Shown here piece after piece: positions 38,837 to 49,632 of a DNA stretch of 64,000 bases (position 1 is its first letter; every line of letters starts with the position of its first letter). The notes beneath the pieces are model-generated. The model made no database searches. It saw only the letters and a list, made by a program, of their open reading frames with translations, and was not told the DNA's origin. The translations under genes and the position numbers were made by a program. The DNA is taken from the NCBI RefSeq assembly GCF_004833285.1, contig NZ_STFG01000001.1, forward strand, positions 310,001 to 374,000, written 5' to 3'. Origin of the DNA: Lampropedia puyangensis (GTDB lineage: Bacteria > Pseudomonadota > Gammaproteobacteria > Burkholderiales > Burkholderiaceae_C).

Positions 38837-40933
38837 ATGCTGAACGATTTGCGCATGTTGAACGATAGCCAGACTTCTGTGGATACGCCCGATGCCTCTG
38901 GGCAATTTGTCTCGTTTGAGAATTCTCCCTTCCAGCTGTTTCAGCCCTATCCGCCTGCCGGGGACCAGCCCACGGCCATCGCAGGCTTGGTCGAAGGGGT
39001 TGAGAGCGGTGAGGTGTTTCAGACTTTGTTGGGGGTGACCGGCTCAGGCAAAACTTTCACCATGGCCAATACCATTGCCCGTTTGGGGCGGCCTGCGATT
39101 GTGTTTGCGCCTAATAAAACACTGGCGGCGCAGCTCTATAGTGAGTTTCGTGAGTTCTTTCCAAAAAACGCGGTGGAGTATTTCGTCAGTTACTACGACT
39201 ACTACCAGCCTGAAGCGTATGTGCCGCAGCGCGACCTTTTTATTGAAAAGGACAGCGCCATCAATGAGCAGATTGAGCAAATGCGTTTGTCTGCCACCAA
39301 AAGCGTGCTGGAGCGGCGCGATGTGGTGATTGTGGCCACTGTCTCGGCCATCTACGGTATCGGTGCGCCAGAAGACTACATGCAAATGCGCTTGATTTTG
39401 CGTAATGGTGGTCTGGCCAATCAGCGCGACTTGATCGCCCAGTTGGTGCGCATGCAGTACACCCGAAATGACATGGACTTTGCGCGTGGTACTTTTCGCG
39501 TGCGGGGCGACACCATTGATGTGTTTCCTTCAGAGAACTCCGAGTTGGCGCTGCGCATCGAGTTGTTTGATGATGAAGTAGAAACCCTGCAATTGTTTGA
39601 TCCCCTGACAGGCAAAATTGTGCAGAAAGTGCCACGTTTTGTGGTTTACCCAAGCAGCCACTACGCGACCCCGCGTGAAAAGGTGCTGCAAGCAGTTGAG
39701 ACTATCAAGCAAGAACTGCGTGAACGCTTGGGTGAGCTCAACGGCATGGGCAAGTTGGTTGAGGCCCAGCGGCTCGAACAACGCACCCGCTTTGATCTGG
39801 AAATGCTCAGCGAAGTAGGGCATTGCAAAGGGATTGAGAACTACAGTCGCCATCTTTCTGGTGCCAAACCGGGTGATCCGCCCGCTACCCTGACCGACTA
39901 TTTGCCGCCTGATGCGTTGATGTTTCTGGACGAGAGCCATCAAATGATCGGCCAGCTCAACGCCATGTACAACGGCGACCGGGCTCGCAAAATGACATTG
40001 GTGGAGTATGGCTTTCGCTTGCCATCGGCCCTTGATAACCGTCCTTTGAAGTTTGCTGAATTTGAGCAGCGCATGCGTCAAGTGGTCTTCGTGTCGGCTA
40101 CGCCCGCAGCATACGAGCAGGAACACGCCAGCAATGTGGTTGAGCAAATTGTGCGCCCCACCGGCTTGCTAGACCCTGAAGTGGAGGTGCGCCCAGCCAC
40201 CAATCAGGTGGACGATGTGTTGCAGGAAATTCGTGACCGCACTGAGCAGGGCGACCGTGTGCTGATCACTACGCTGACCAAACGCATGTCAGAGCAACTG
40301 ACCGAATACCTGACCGAGAACGGTGTCAAGGTGCGTTACCTGCACAGCGATGTTGATACCGTCGAGCGTGTTGAAATCATCCGTGATTTGCGCCTAGGCA
40401 CATTCGACGTGCTGGTGGGGATTAACCTGTTGCGTGAGGGTTTGGATATTCCAGAAGTCTCGCTGGTCGCTATTTTGGATGCCGATAAGGAAGGTTTTTT
40501 GCGGGCTGAGCGTAGCTTGATCCAAACCATTGGCCGGGCCGCCCGCAATGCCAAGGGCAAGGCTATCTTGTACGCCGACCGAATCACCGAATCCATGCGC
40601 AAGGCCATGGGTGAAACCCAGCGTCGTCGCGATAAACAAATGGCCCACAACACCGAGTACGGCATCACGCCGCGCACCATCGAAAAGCAGGTGCGTGATC
40701 TGATTGATGGTGTCTATAGTGAAAAAGCGACCCGCGAAAAAGAAGCGCAGGTGCAGCACGAAGCCTATGAGGTTGAGTTGCTTGAGATGAGTGAGAAGGA
40801 AGCTTCGCGGGAAATCAAACGCATCGAGAAGCAAATGCTGGAGCATGCCCGCAATTTGGAGTTTGAGCAGGCCGCCGCTTTGCGTGACAAGCTCAACCAA
40901 CTCAAGGCCCGTTTGTTTGGCGCAGCAGGTTAG
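38837..40933 (+). CDS. uvrB: Excinuclease ABC subunit B
   Basis: 698 residues. Helicase motifs are present: Walker [15 protein letters not shown], the beta-hairpin region [45 protein letters not shown] and QTIGRAARN. The C-terminal UVR domain ([24 protein letters not shown]) contacts UvrC. UvrB verifies bulky DNA lesions in nucleotide excision repair. Starts at 38837 or 38855 are both possible. I see no obvious LexA box in the 221 bases upstream. Confidence 0.97.
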   Translation: MLNDLRMLNDSQTSVDTPDASGQFVSFENSPFQLFQPYPPAGDQPTAIAGLVEGVESGEVFQTLLGVTGSGKTFTMANTIARLGRPAIVFAPNKTLAAQLYSEFREFFPKNAVEYFVSYYDYYQPEAYVPQRDLFIEKDSAINEQIEQMRLSATKSVLERRDVVIVATVSAIYGIGAPEDYMQMRLILRNGGLANQRDLIAQLVRMQYTRNDMDFARGTFRVRGDTIDVFPSENSELALRIELFDDEVETLQLFDPLTGKIVQKVPRFVVYPSSHYATPREKVLQAVETIKQELRERLGELNGMGKLVEAQRLEQRTRFDLEMLSEVGHCKGIENYSRHLSGAKPGDPPATLTDYLPPDALMFLDESHQMIGQLNAMYNGDRARKMTLVEYGFRLPSALDNRPLKFAEFEQRMRQVVFVSATPAAYEQEHASNVVEQIVRPTGLLDPEVEVRPATNQVDDVLQEIRDRTEQGDRVLITTLTKRMSEQLTEYLTENGVKVRYLHSDVDTVERVEIIRDLRLGTFDVLVGINLLREGLDIPEVSLVAILDADKEGFLRAERSLIQTIGRAARNAKGKAILYADRITESMRKAMGETQRRRDKQMAHNTEYGITPRTIEKQVRDLIDGVYSEKATREKEAQVQHEAYEVELLEMSEKEASREIKRIEKQMLEHARNLEFEQAAALRDKLNQLKARLFGAAG

Positions 40934-41067
40934 CGCAAGCGTGATTTCACGTCGCAGGATTGTCTGGTTGGCCAATAGCATTGCAGCCCAAGTGCCCGCT
41001 GATTGCAAACGGACAGTTGGACTGCTGTGTTCAGTGGGTGCGTAGCGCACCCATGGCCTGGTAATGC

Positions 41068-41661
41068 TTAGGCGCCGAATGTTTTGAAACGGTTGGCGTC
41101 GTCAATGAATGTCTTTTCAGGGAATGCCGCTTCGTTGGAACCGAAAGGCATTTGTGCACGCAGTTTCCAGCTTGCGGGAATGTTCCATGTGGCACGAACT
41201 TGCTCGTCCACCACAGGGTTGTAGTGTTGCAGGCTGGCGCCGACGTTGGCTTCGGCCAGTGCAGTCCATACGGCCAACTGGGTCATGCCTGCAGAATGCT
41301 CGGAGAACAGGTTGAAGTCGTATGGATACTTTTCGTTCAATGCCTGCACAGTGTCCTGGTCTTCAAAGAACAAAACGGTGCCAACACCAGCGGCAAAAGC
41401 GGTCATTTTGCCGTCAGTGGCGGCAAAGGCTTCGGCCGGAACCAAGCCACGCAGTACTTCGCGGGTCAAATCCCAGAATTGTTTGCTGGCATCGCCAAAC
41501 AAGATGACTGCGCGCGAGCTTTGCGAATTGAAAGAAGAAGGGGTTTGGCGAACCGCCTCTTTGATGATGCTTTCAATCTCGGCATTGGAGATGGAAACGT
41601 TTTTGCCCAGTGCGTATTGGGTGCGGCGTTTTGTCAGGGCTTGAATAACTTGGTTGCTCAT
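41068..41661 (-). CDS. Nitroreductase family FMN oxidoreductase
   Basis: 197 residues from MSNQVIQALTKRRTQYAL; the frame upstream has no support. The flavin-binding start (KRRTQYALGKN), TPSSFNSQSSRAVIL and the C-terminal TFIDDANRFKTFGA place it in the HadB/RutE-like nitroreductase group that reduces nitro compounds or quinones with NAD(P)H. It stands alone, convergent with uvrB. Confidence 0.9.
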   Translation of the reverse strand: MSNQVIQALTKRRTQYALGKNVSISNAEIESIIKEAVRQTPSSFNSQSSRAVILFGDASKQFWDLTREVLRGLVPAEAFAATDGKMTAFAAGVGTVLFFEDQDTVQALNEKYPYDFNLFSEHSAGMTQLAVWTALAEANVGASLQHYNPVVDEQVRATWNIPASWKLRAQMPFGSNEAAFPEKTFIDDANRFKTFGA

Positions 41662-42051
41662 GATGGTCGTTCCGTTGTGTGGCGCAAAAATACAGATCAG
41701 CGTAGAACGCAAGCGCTAGTGCGGTTCTGCCGTTTTGAATTGGGCTCAAGCATACTGCGATGCTTATTTTTTTGCAGCGCAACAGAGTGTTCCATAAACT
41801 GCACCAGTATTGAAGTGGGCACTATGCGCTGTTGGCGCGTTGATGTTCTGAATGATTATGCGGGGGATTGCCTTGCCATATTGCTGTCTGCATGCACGAT
41901 TTTGCAATGTGGACTGCGTAGAGTATTTCTGCGCTCTTCGGTTTGGAAGAAAGTCAAAAAACCGTCTTGCGCCCGGCATAATGCCAAGCGCTTGACGTGC
42001 CCTGCCGCCGTCATGGGCGAGGTGATTATTTTCTATCGATGAAGGATTTTC
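41662..42051. other. 390-base gap with a terminator-like hairpin
   Basis: No gene is seen. At 41748-41765 AAGCAT-N6-ATGCTT is followed by ATTTTTTT on the plus strand, which looks like a weak intrinsic terminator although no plus-strand gene ends near it. GGCATAATGCC at about 41976-41986 could hold a -10 element for ppc, about 70 bases before its start. AAGGA precedes the ppc ATG. Confidence 0.35.
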
Positions 42052-44904
42052 ATGAGCGAAACTGTCTTTGCGACGGGACTGGCCAGTTCTGACAAGGAAC
42101 GGCCTTTGTTGGACGATATTCGTCTGCTGGGTCGCATTTTGGGTGATGTCATTCGAGAACAGGAAGGCGTAGCCGCCTTTGAGTTGATTGAACGTATTCG
42201 CCAGTTGGCGGTGGCAGATCGCAAAGCCAATGAGGAGGCCGCTCTTGGCCACAATAAAAATGGTTTGCAGGATTTGCTGCATGGCCTCTCCAGTGACGAG
42301 ACAGTGACAGTGGCGCGTGCATTCACGTATTTCAGCCACTTGGCCAATCTGGCTGAAGACAGGCACTTTCTGCGCCGGCGTGAAATCCATGAACGGCAAG
42401 GCGAGCATTCACGCGGCAGCATTGAAGGGGCTTTGCAGGAACTGGAGCAAGCTGGTGTGCAGGCTGCACAAGTGGCCCAGGCTTTGGCCCATGCGTATGT
42501 GTCGCCTGTTTTGACTGCGCACCCAACTGAAGTGCAGCGCAAAAGCATTCTTGATGCAGAAAAAAACATTGCCCAGTTATTGGCTGTGCGCAGCCAATGG
42601 CAGCAAGCAGCCTTGCAAGATGAGGCTTTGGGTACGCCCGATGCGCGCCTGCCACAGCGCCTGGCACAGAACGAAGCAGCCTTACGTGCCCGCGTTACGC
42701 AGCTATGGCAAACCCGTTTGATTCGCTATTCGCGCTTGACGGTTGAAGATGAAATTGAAAATGCCCTGAGTTATTACGAAGCAACGTTCTTAGAGGAAAT
42801 TCCCAAGCTCTATGACACGCTGGAAGAAGAATTGGGGCATGCGCACCTGCCAAGTTTTTTTCGGATGGGGCAATGGATTGGTGGCGACCGCGATGGCAAT
42901 CCCAATGTGACAGCGCAAACACTGCAGCATGCACTCAAACGCCAGTCAGAAGTGGCGCTGCGCCACTATTTGCAAGAGGTGCATGCGTTGGGGGGTGAGT
43001 TGTCGATGTCAGAACGCCGTGCGGGCATGAGTGATGCGTTGCGCACGCTGGCCGACGCATCGGGAGATGACAGTGAACACCGCGCTGACGAGCCTTACCG
43101 CCGTGTGTTGACGGGGGTGTATGCACGTTTGGCTGCAACGCTGCAAAACCTCAGTGGCGGCAAAGCACCATTGACAGTGCGCCATGAGCTGCCTGCCTAT
43201 AGCGATGCGCAGGAATTGTTGGTCGATCTGCAAACCATTACCGATTCTTTATGCGCACACCACGGCGCAGCCTTGTTGCCTGCGCGGTTAAAGCCTTTGG
43301 TGCGCAAAGTGCAAGTGTTTGGTTTTCACTTGACTACTCTGGATTTGCGTCAAAGTTCAGACCAGCATGAAGCCGTGTTGGCGGAGTTGCTGAAGGTGGC
43401 CTTGGTCACGCCTGACTACAGTGTGCTGGATGAAGCCCAGCGCCAGGCGTTGTTGCTGCAATTGCTCAACGAAGTGCGACCATTGCGTGTGCCGCAATAC
43501 GCATACAGCACCTGGACGAGCAGCGAAATGGCGATTTTTGACAGCGCCCGCCAAGTACTGCAACGCTATGGGCAAGGGGCAATTCGCCACTACATCATCA
43601 GCCACACAGAAACGGTCAGTGATCTGCTGGAAGTGCTGGTGCTGATGAAAGAGGCCGGGCTGGTGCAAGGCACCTTGGACGGGGAGCAAGGCGCGCGCTC
43701 GGATATCATTGTGGTGCCGTTGTTTGAGACGATTGCAGACTTGCAGAACGCCCCCGGCATCATGCGCGATTACTATGCCTGCCCGGGGATTGCGCGTATG
43801 GTGCTGCAGTCAGGCGCTGAGCAAGACATCATGCTGGGCTATTCTGATAGCAATAAAGACGGCGGCATTCTGACCAGCAACTGGGAACTGTACGTTGCAG
43901 AAACTGCGCTGGTGCAGTGCTTTACTGAGATCGGACGCATTCATGGTGCAGAGGTGCGCTTGCGCATGTTCCATGGCCGCGGTGGCGCTGTAGGACGTGG
44001 CGGTGGCCCAAGTTATGACGCGATTTTGGCGCAACCGCCTGGTACCGTGCGAGGGCAAATTCGCTTGACTGAGCAAGGCGAAGTCATCGCCTCAAAATAC
44101 GCCAACCCTGAAATTGGCAGGCGCAATCTGCAAACGCTGGTGGCAGCCACGCTGACGGCAACCTTGCTGCCACAAAGCAGCCCCGTGCCGCAAAGCTATC
44201 TGGATGCCGCAAAGGCATTGTCTGCAGCCAGTATGCAAGCTTATCGTGCATTGGTATTTGAGACCCCTGACTTTGCCAGTTACTTTTTCAATGCCACGCC
44301 GGTACGTGAAATTGCTGAGCTCAATATTGGGTCGCGTCCTGCATCGCGCAAACCTGGCCAAAAATTGGAGGACTTGCGCGCCATTCCTTGGGGCTTTGGT
44401 TGGGGGCAAAGCCGTTTGACTTTGCCGGGCTGGTTTGGCTTTGGCAGCGCAGTACAAAGCTTTTTGGATGGCGCCCAAGCAGATACAGAACGATCTGTGC
44501 GTCTGCAACTGCTCAAAGACATGGCGAGCCAATGGCCCTTTTTCCAGACCTTACTCTCCAATATGGACATGGTGATTGCCAAGAGCGATTTGGCCTTGGC
44601 TAAGCGCTATTGCGCACTGGTGCCCGATGTTGCATTGGGCCAGCAGGTGTTCGACGCGATTGCACAGGAATGGCACCGTACGGCAGAGGCCTTGACGCAG
44701 CTGACCGGTAACACCGATCGGCTGGCAGGTAACCCCGGTCTGGCGCGTTCCATTCGGCACCGCTTCCCGTACATTGACCCGCTGCACCACATTCAGGTGG
44801 AGTTGCTGGCCCGCTGGCGTGCGGGGGAAAACGATGAGCGCGTGCAAACGGCCATCCATATTTCCATCAATGGGATTGCCGCAGCCTTGCGTAATACAGG
44901 GTGA
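42052..44904 (+). CDS. ppc: Phosphoenolpyruvate carboxylase
   Basis: 950 residues, a full-length bacterial enzyme. It carboxylates phosphoenolpyruvate to oxaloacetate to refill the citric acid cycle. Catalytic motifs are [50 protein letters not shown] and the C-terminal NTG. Allosteric-site arginines and lysines are in the expected C-terminal half. It is monocistronic. Confidence 0.98.
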   Translation: MSETVFATGLASSDKERPLLDDIRLLGRILGDVIREQEGVAAFELIERIRQLAVADRKANEEAALGHNKNGLQDLLHGLSSDETVTVARAFTYFSHLANLAEDRHFLRRREIHERQGEHSRGSIEGALQELEQAGVQAAQVAQALAHAYVSPVLTAHPTEVQRKSILDAEKNIAQLLAVRSQWQQAALQDEALGTPDARLPQRLAQNEAALRARVTQLWQTRLIRYSRLTVEDEIENALSYYEATFLEEIPKLYDTLEEELGHAHLPSFFRMGQWIGGDRDGNPNVTAQTLQHALKRQSEVALRHYLQEVHALGGELSMSERRAGMSDALRTLADASGDDSEHRADEPYRRVLTGVYARLAATLQNLSGGKAPLTVRHELPAYSDAQELLVDLQTITDSLCAHHGAALLPARLKPLVRKVQVFGFHLTTLDLRQSSDQHEAVLAELLKVALVTPDYSVLDEAQRQALLLQLLNEVRPLRVPQYAYSTWTSSEMAIFDSARQVLQRYGQGAIRHYIISHTETVSDLLEVLVLMKEAGLVQGTLDGEQGARSDIIVVPLFETIADLQNAPGIMRDYYACPGIARMVLQSGAEQDIMLGYSDSNKDGGILTSNWELYVAETALVQCFTEIGRIHGAEVRLRMFHGRGGAVGRGGGPSYDAILAQPPGTVRGQIRLTEQGEVIASKYANPEIGRRNLQTLVAATLTATLLPQSSPVPQSYLDAAKALSAASMQAYRALVFETPDFASYFFNATPVREIAELNIGSRPASRKPGQKLEDLRAIPWGFGWGQSRLTLPGWFGFGSAVQSFLDGAQADTERSVRLQLLKDMASQWPFFQTLLSNMDMVIAKSDLALAKRYCALVPDVALGQQVFDAIAQEWHRTAEALTQLTGNTDRLAGNPGLARSIRHRFPYIDPLHHIQVELLARWRAGENDERVQTAIHISINGIAAALRNTG

Positions 44905-45047
44905 TGTGTTGGCCGCAGCAGCAACGGTAGACACAACTGCAGTGGCGTTTTAATGGGGATGGCTGCGCATAGTCACGTGGTTGACGCGATTGAATAAGCC
45001 ATCGTCCTGCAAGCGCTGTTACAACAGCTCTTACAATAAGCGCCGCT

Positions 45048-45308
45048 GCAGGTGCTCGCCATGGTCGCTCAGGCCATGGCAGTTCAACGGGAAGCAGGGT
45101 GAGTGTGTTCTTTACAGAATGGACTCTAGCCTGCGCTGCCCCCGCAACGGTGAGCGAATCAGGCGCACAAGGCGCCTGCCCCCTCGATACCATGCCACTG
45201 GCTTTTGAAAAATGAAAAAGCTGGGAAGGCTGAGTAAGGGTTAGAGCTTGGTCAAGCGCTTCTGTGTTCGACTGGGTTTTAAGTCGCCAGCCCGGATACC
45301 GGCCTGCA
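45048..45308 (+). ncRNA. Cobalamin (B12) riboswitch
   Basis: The conserved B12-box elements appear in order: AGGTGC at 45050, ACGGGAAGCAGGGTG at 45087-45101, CTGCCCCCGCAACGGT at 45136-45151, CCACTGG and GCTGGGAAGGC at about 45195-45230, and AGCCCGGATACCGGCC at 45289-45304. The element sits upstream of btuB and a whole cobalamin operon, so adenosylcobalamin binding should shut the operon down. A terminator-like hairpin 150 bases on is the likely expression platform. The ends are estimated. Confidence 0.93.
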
Positions 45309-45461
45309 AAGTGGTGTGTGCCCAACAGGTGTGATGCATGATTTCTGGAAACGGAACGTGCATGCACTGGTGGACTGCATTTTTGCCAATACCGACGGGG
45401 AGGTTGGTGTGGCGCTTCATGCTGGGTTGAAACTCGATGTTCTTGTCCTCGATGCCTTTTT

Positions 45462-45487
45462 CGCGCGTTGGCGCGCGTTCTTTTATT
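45462..45487 (+). terminator. Terminator-like hairpin between B12 aptamer and btuB
   Basis: CGCGCG-TTGG-CGCGCG followed by TTCTTTTATT is a short G/C stem with a T-rich tail. It fits an intrinsic terminator through which the riboswitch could act. It would fall inside codons 9-17 if btuB began at 45437, which favours the later start at 45512. Confidence 0.55.
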
Positions 45488-45511
45488 CGCTCGTCTTCGC
45501 GCTTTTCTTTT

Positions 45512-47326
45512 ATGGCGCGTGCCACCTGTGTTCCTTTTGCCGCTGTTGCTGCCATGGGAGCAGCCCATGCTCAAAATCCCTATCTGGATGAAGTGGTCGT
45601 TACCGCCAATCGCACCGAGCAGCGCATGCAAGATGCACTGGCCGATATTTCGGTGATTGACCGCACCACTATTGAGCAAAGCGGCGTAACGGGCGTGGCT
45701 GATTTGTTGGCACGTTTACCAGGGGTTGAGATCTCCCGCAACGGTGGGCCTGGCACCACTACCAGCGTTTTCATTCGCGGAACGGAAACACGCTATACCG
45801 CAGTCTTCATTGATGGGGTGCGTGTGGATTCGCAGTCAACCGGTGGCGCACCGTGGGAAGCTATTCCTTTAGGCATGATTGATCGTATTGAAGTATTGCG
45901 TGGCCCTGCTGCAGCGGTGTACGGCTCTGATGCGATTGGCGGTGTGGTGCAGATTTTTACGCGTAAGGGTCAAGCAGGTTCGCACCCTTTTGTGGCTGTG
46001 GGGCTGGGTAACCAAGGCACGCAGGATGCGTCTGCAGGCTTGAGTGGGGCGGCCAATGGCTGGGATTACGCCCTCAGTGGTGGCTACGAGCGCAGCGATG
46101 GATTCAATGCCCGCAGCGATGCCTCAGTTTATGGCTACAACCCCGATAAAGATGGCTTTCGTCGATCCTCAGGCCAGGCCAAGTTGGGCTACCAACTCAA
46201 CCAACAGCACCGCATTCAAGGCTCCTGGATGGGCAGTTACCTCAATTCTGGTTATGACGCCAGTGCCAACCAGGACGACCGCAACAAACACCAAATGCAT
46301 GCCGCGAGTTTGAGCTGGGATGCGGATTGGAGCGACCAATACCGCAGCACCTTCAGCATCAGTGATTCAAGCGCTGTGTATGAAACCTCGCCCAGCGTTT
46401 ACCGTACTGATACCGGCATTCGCAGCTATTTGCTGCACAACGAATTCTCGTTGGGAGACCACCGCTTTACCGCTGCACTGGAGCGGCGTGAAGACCGCCT
46501 TGAAAACGGCGCCATCAACCGCAAGCGAGCACAAAATGCGCTGGCATTGGGCTATGGTTTGACTTTGGGGGCACATACGGTGCAAGCCAACGCGCGTTAT
46601 GACGACGACAGCGAATTTGGCGGTGTAACCACAGGTTCCTTGGCCTATGGCGTGGCGCTGTCACCCCAATGGAAGCTGCATGCCTCAGCCGGCAAAGCCT
46701 TTCGTGCGCCAACGTTGTACCAACGTTTTAGTGACTACGGCGTGGCTACGCTGGAGCCTGAAAAAGGCCGCAATGTGGAGGCCGGCGTGACTTTCTCGCA
46801 GGATGCACATTGGTTGTCGCTTACGGTGTTTCGCAACACGGTGAAAAACCAGATCACCTACTCAGCACCAGGTCCTTGTGTATCGACTTTTGGTTGTTAT
46901 GAGAACACCTCCAAGGCCCGTTATGAAGGGGTGACGCTGGCGGGGCAGACGCGCCTGGCAGGTGTGCGACTCAATGGCTCTATCGACTGGCAAGACCCCA
47001 AAGACGTGGGCACCGGCAATATGTTGGCGCGCCGTGCCAAGCGCCACGCCCAACTGGGGGGCGAATACAATCTGGCGGGTTTTTTGCTGGGGGCAGAAAT
47101 GCAAACCTCTTCTTTCCGTTGGGATCGTGCGGGCAGCACTGCCGCCAACAACCGATTGGGCGGCTATACCTTGTGGAACCTGACGGCCAGCCGAGCATTG
47201 GGGGATGATTGGCTGCTGACGGCGCGGGTCAACAACGTGGGCGACAAGAACTATGAAGTTGCCCGAACCTACGCGACTGCAGGCCGAACCTTGTATGTTG
47301 GGCTGAAGTGGACGCCTAGTAAGTAA
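45512..47326 (+). CDS. btuB: TonB-dependent cobalamin receptor BtuB
   Basis: 604 residues from MARATCVPFAAV, with signal peptide cleavage after AHA; an earlier ATG at 45437 would place a terminator-like hairpin inside the gene. The plug domain starts with the TonB box region LDEVVVTANRTEQ and contains VEVLRGP-type DRIEVLRGPAAAVYGSDAIGG. The remaining residues form the 22-stranded barrel, ending in an aromatic-poor VGLKWTPSK. It imports corrinoids across the outer membrane using TonB energy. It is the first gene under the B12 riboswitch. E. coli BtuB is of similar length. Confidence 0.94.
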   Translation: MARATCVPFAAVAAMGAAHAQNPYLDEVVVTANRTEQRMQDALADISVIDRTTIEQSGVTGVADLLARLPGVEISRNGGPGTTTSVFIRGTETRYTAVFIDGVRVDSQSTGGAPWEAIPLGMIDRIEVLRGPAAAVYGSDAIGGVVQIFTRKGQAGSHPFVAVGLGNQGTQDASAGLSGAANGWDYALSGGYERSDGFNARSDASVYGYNPDKDGFRRSSGQAKLGYQLNQQHRIQGSWMGSYLNSGYDASANQDDRNKHQMHAASLSWDADWSDQYRSTFSISDSSAVYETSPSVYRTDTGIRSYLLHNEFSLGDHRFTAALERREDRLENGAINRKRAQNALALGYGLTLGAHTVQANARYDDDSEFGGVTTGSLAYGVALSPQWKLHASAGKAFRAPTLYQRFSDYGVATLEPEKGRNVEAGVTFSQDAHWLSLTVFRNTVKNQITYSAPGPCVSTFGCYENTSKARYEGVTLAGQTRLAGVRLNGSIDWQDPKDVGTGNMLARRAKRHAQLGGEYNLAGFLLGAEMQTSSFRWDRAGSTAANNRLGGYTLWNLTASRALGDDWLLTARVNNVGDKNYEVARTYATAGRTLYVGLKWTPSK

Positions 47327-47339
47327 GCGGGCGTGTTTG

Positions 47340-47367
47340 CATCAAGGGCGCGACTGGCGCCTTGATG
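47340..47367 (+). other. Strong hairpin between btuB and cobB
   Basis: CATCAAG with GCGC pairs with GCGC and CTTGATG around a 5-base loop, with one bulged G. No T-run follows. It could stabilise the btuB message or lower expression of the downstream synthesis genes. Confidence 0.45.
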
Positions 47368-47395
47368 TGGGCCATCAACTCACCAATGACATGAA

Positions 47396-48934
47396 ATGTT
47401 TGACATGACCGAATTGGCATCACCTCCGCCCTTAAGCCCACCTGCTGGTGTGAAGGCTGAGGCGCAGTGTGTGGCATTGTTGGTCACCGCTACTGCTTCT
47501 GGGCAGGGGAAAACCTTGGTCACAGCGGCATTGGCGCGCTGGCATGTGCGGCAAGGTCGGCGTGTGCGTATTTTCAAATGTGGGCCGGATTTTCTCGATC
47601 CGCAGTGGCATGAATTGGCCAGCGGTGCACCTGTGCATAACGTGGATTTGTGGATGACTGGCGAGGCCGATATCCATGCCCGCTTTCAGCAAGCTGCGCA
47701 AGAGGCCGATGTCGTCATCGTAGAAGGTGTGATGGGGCTCTTCGATGGCACCCCCAGTGCGGCTGATTTAGCGCAGCGCTGGAATATTGCCGTGATGCCT
47801 GTGCTGCAAGTGGGTTCCATGGCGCAAACATGCGCAGCCCTAGTGCACGGTTTGAAGCACTATCGGCCTGATTTGCGCTGGGCTGGTGTGCTGTGTAATG
47901 GTGTGGCGAGTGAACACCATGCGAATTTGCTGGAGCAAAGCCTCGAGGAAGCGGGTGATTGGCTAGGCGCCATGCCTAAACTGCAGGCGCCTGTTTCTTT
48001 TTCGGCTCAAGCGCATGATAAGACAACAGGGGCTCGCGCATTCATGCCTGAGCGGCATTTGGGTTTAGTTTCAGCAAGCGAAATGCCTGATTCCATGCAG
48101 CGCTTAGATAGCGCCGCCGATGCTTTGGCGCAGACGGTGTTGGGGCACATGCCCTGGCATGAATGGCAAGCGCGCTGGTCGGTGGATTGGAGTGCCACAG
48201 TGCCTTCAATTGGCGCATCGCCAGCAGGACCGCAGTTGTGTGCTGCTGAAGCTGACGTACCGCCTTTGTTGCAGGGTAAAACCATTGCAGTGGCGCGTGA
48301 TGCGGCCTTTGCCTTTGTTTATGCTGCCAATGTGCAGTTGCTGCACGCCTTGGGCGCGCAAGTGGTCTTTTTCGCACCATTGGCCGGAGATGATTTGCCT
48401 GCATGCGATGCGGTTTGGTTGCCCGGTGGCTACCCCGAATTGCATGCACCGGCCTTGCGCGCCAATACACGCGTGCAGCAATCGCTGCGCCAGCACTGGT
48501 TGTGCGGTAAACCCATGTGGGCAGAGTGCGGTGGCATGGTGGCATTGTGCGAGGCGGTGCGCCTACGGGATGGAACAGAACATCCTTTGTGGGGGCTGCT
48601 GCCCGGGCTGGCGAGTATGCAGCCGCGATTAGCTGGTTTAGGGCCCCAGCAACTGGCTTGGCCTGGCGGTACAGAGGATAAAGGGCGTGGCATTGTGCCT
48701 TCGCCATTGCGTGGGCATACGTTCCATTACTCCACCCTGCAGACACCTGTTGCGCCGTGGGGGCGCACAGTACGCCCTGTGCTGCCTGGTGCGCGAGCGC
48801 CAGGTAAGCCGGGGGCTGCGCAAGCAGGGGAAGCGGTGTACCGGCATGGCAGTCTGGTGGCCAGCTATTTCCATGCGTGGTTTGCGTCTAGCCCGCGGTG
48901 GGTAGCGCGTTTGTTCTTGGGGGATCTTGAATGA
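47396..48934 (+). CDS. cobB: Cobyrinate a,c-diamide synthase
   Basis: 512 residues. An N-terminal ATP-binding domain has the P-loop TATASGQGKTLVTAAL and KCGPDFLDP. A C-terminal class I glutamine amidotransferase domain carries the nucleophilic cysteine in WAECGGMVALCEA. CobB/CbiA amidates the a and c side chains of (hydrogeno)cobyrinate with glutamine and ATP. Start could also be the ATG at 47405. The next gene overlaps its stop by 4 bases. The enzyme works on a complete corrin ring, whose own synthesis genes are not in this window. Confidence 0.93.
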   Translation: MFDMTELASPPPLSPPAGVKAEAQCVALLVTATASGQGKTLVTAALARWHVRQGRRVRIFKCGPDFLDPQWHELASGAPVHNVDLWMTGEADIHARFQQAAQEADVVIVEGVMGLFDGTPSAADLAQRWNIAVMPVLQVGSMAQTCAALVHGLKHYRPDLRWAGVLCNGVASEHHANLLEQSLEEAGDWLGAMPKLQAPVSFSAQAHDKTTGARAFMPERHLGLVSASEMPDSMQRLDSAADALAQTVLGHMPWHEWQARWSVDWSATVPSIGASPAGPQLCAAEADVPPLLQGKTIAVARDAAFAFVYAANVQLLHALGAQVVFFAPLAGDDLPACDAVWLPGGYPELHAPALRANTRVQQSLRQHWLCGKPMWAECGGMVALCEAVRLRDGTEHPLWGLLPGLASMQPRLAGLGPQQLAWPGGTEDKGRGIVPSPLRGHTFHYSTLQTPVAPWGRTVRPVLPGARAPGKPGAAQAGEAVYRHGSLVASYFHAWFASSPRWVARLFLGDLE

Positions 48935-49632
48935 ATAGCTACTGCCGCATTGCGGGCCAAGCCAGCCCGGAAGCCGCTTCACCAGCTGTCACGCTGGTGC
49001 TTGGTGGACAGAAAAGTGGCAAATCGCGCCATGCTGAAATGGTGGCGGCCTCTTGGTTGGCCCACCCTGAGCATGAGGCTGTCTTGGTAGCTACCGCGCA
49101 AGCATGGGACGATGAAATGCACGAACGCATTACGCGCCACCAAGCGGACCGTTTCCACCGCGCACCCCGCATGAGAACCGTGGAAGAGCCCTTGCAATTG
49201 GCCGATACCATTACACAGTGCAGTACGCCGCAAACACTGGTGGTGGTTGATTGCCTGACCTTATGGCTTACCAATTGGCTAATGCCTATGGAGGTGCATG
49301 GTGCTGATGAGCCGATGGGTTTGCGCATGCGTCGTCAGCAGTTTCAGTCTGCCAGACAGGCATTGCTTAATGCTTTGCAGCAAGCCGCTGGCCCAGTGCT
49401 ATTGGTGAGCAATGAAATGGGCTGGGGGGTGATGCCTATGGGCCGTGCTGTACGCGTTTTTGCCGATGAGCTTGGTATGTTGAATCAGGCGGTGGCTGTT
49501 GTGAGTCAGCAGGTGGTTTTGGTGGTAGCAGGGCAAGCCGTGGATGTGAAAGCACTTGCCGCGGCAAGTACAGTGCAGTCCGTGGTGGACCCGTTGCGAA
49601 GTGAACCATGTGACCAAGGGGGGCAACCATGA
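48931..49632 (+). CDS. cobU: Adenosylcobinamide kinase / adenosylcobinamide-phosphate guanylyltransferase
   Basis: 233 residues. The P-loop is LGGQKSGKSRHAEMV (about 28-42), followed by ERITRHQADRFHRAP with the guanylylated histidine region, and VVDCLTLWLTNW. CobU/CobP phosphorylates adenosylcobinamide and then attaches GMP to give the GDP form ready for the lower ligand. ATGA overlaps join it to cobB before and btuF after. It is about 50 residues longer than Salmonella CobU (181 residues), part of it in an N-terminal lead. Confidence 0.93.
   Translation: MNSYCRIAGQASPEAASPAVTLVLGGQKSGKSRHAEMVAASWLAHPEHEAVLVATAQAWDDEMHERITRHQADRFHRAPRMRTVEEPLQLADTITQCSTPQTLVVVDCLTLWLTNWLMPMEVHGADEPMGLRMRRQQFQSARQALLNALQQAAGPVLLVSNEMGWGVMPMGRAVRVFADELGMLNQAVAVVSQQVVLVVAGQAVDVKALAAASTVQSVVDPLRSEPCDQGGQP

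Noticed and set aside
41748-41772. Terminator of a small RNA upstream of ppc
   Set aside because: The stem is only 6 bp, no promoter or conserved body was found before it; mentioned only within the gap entry.
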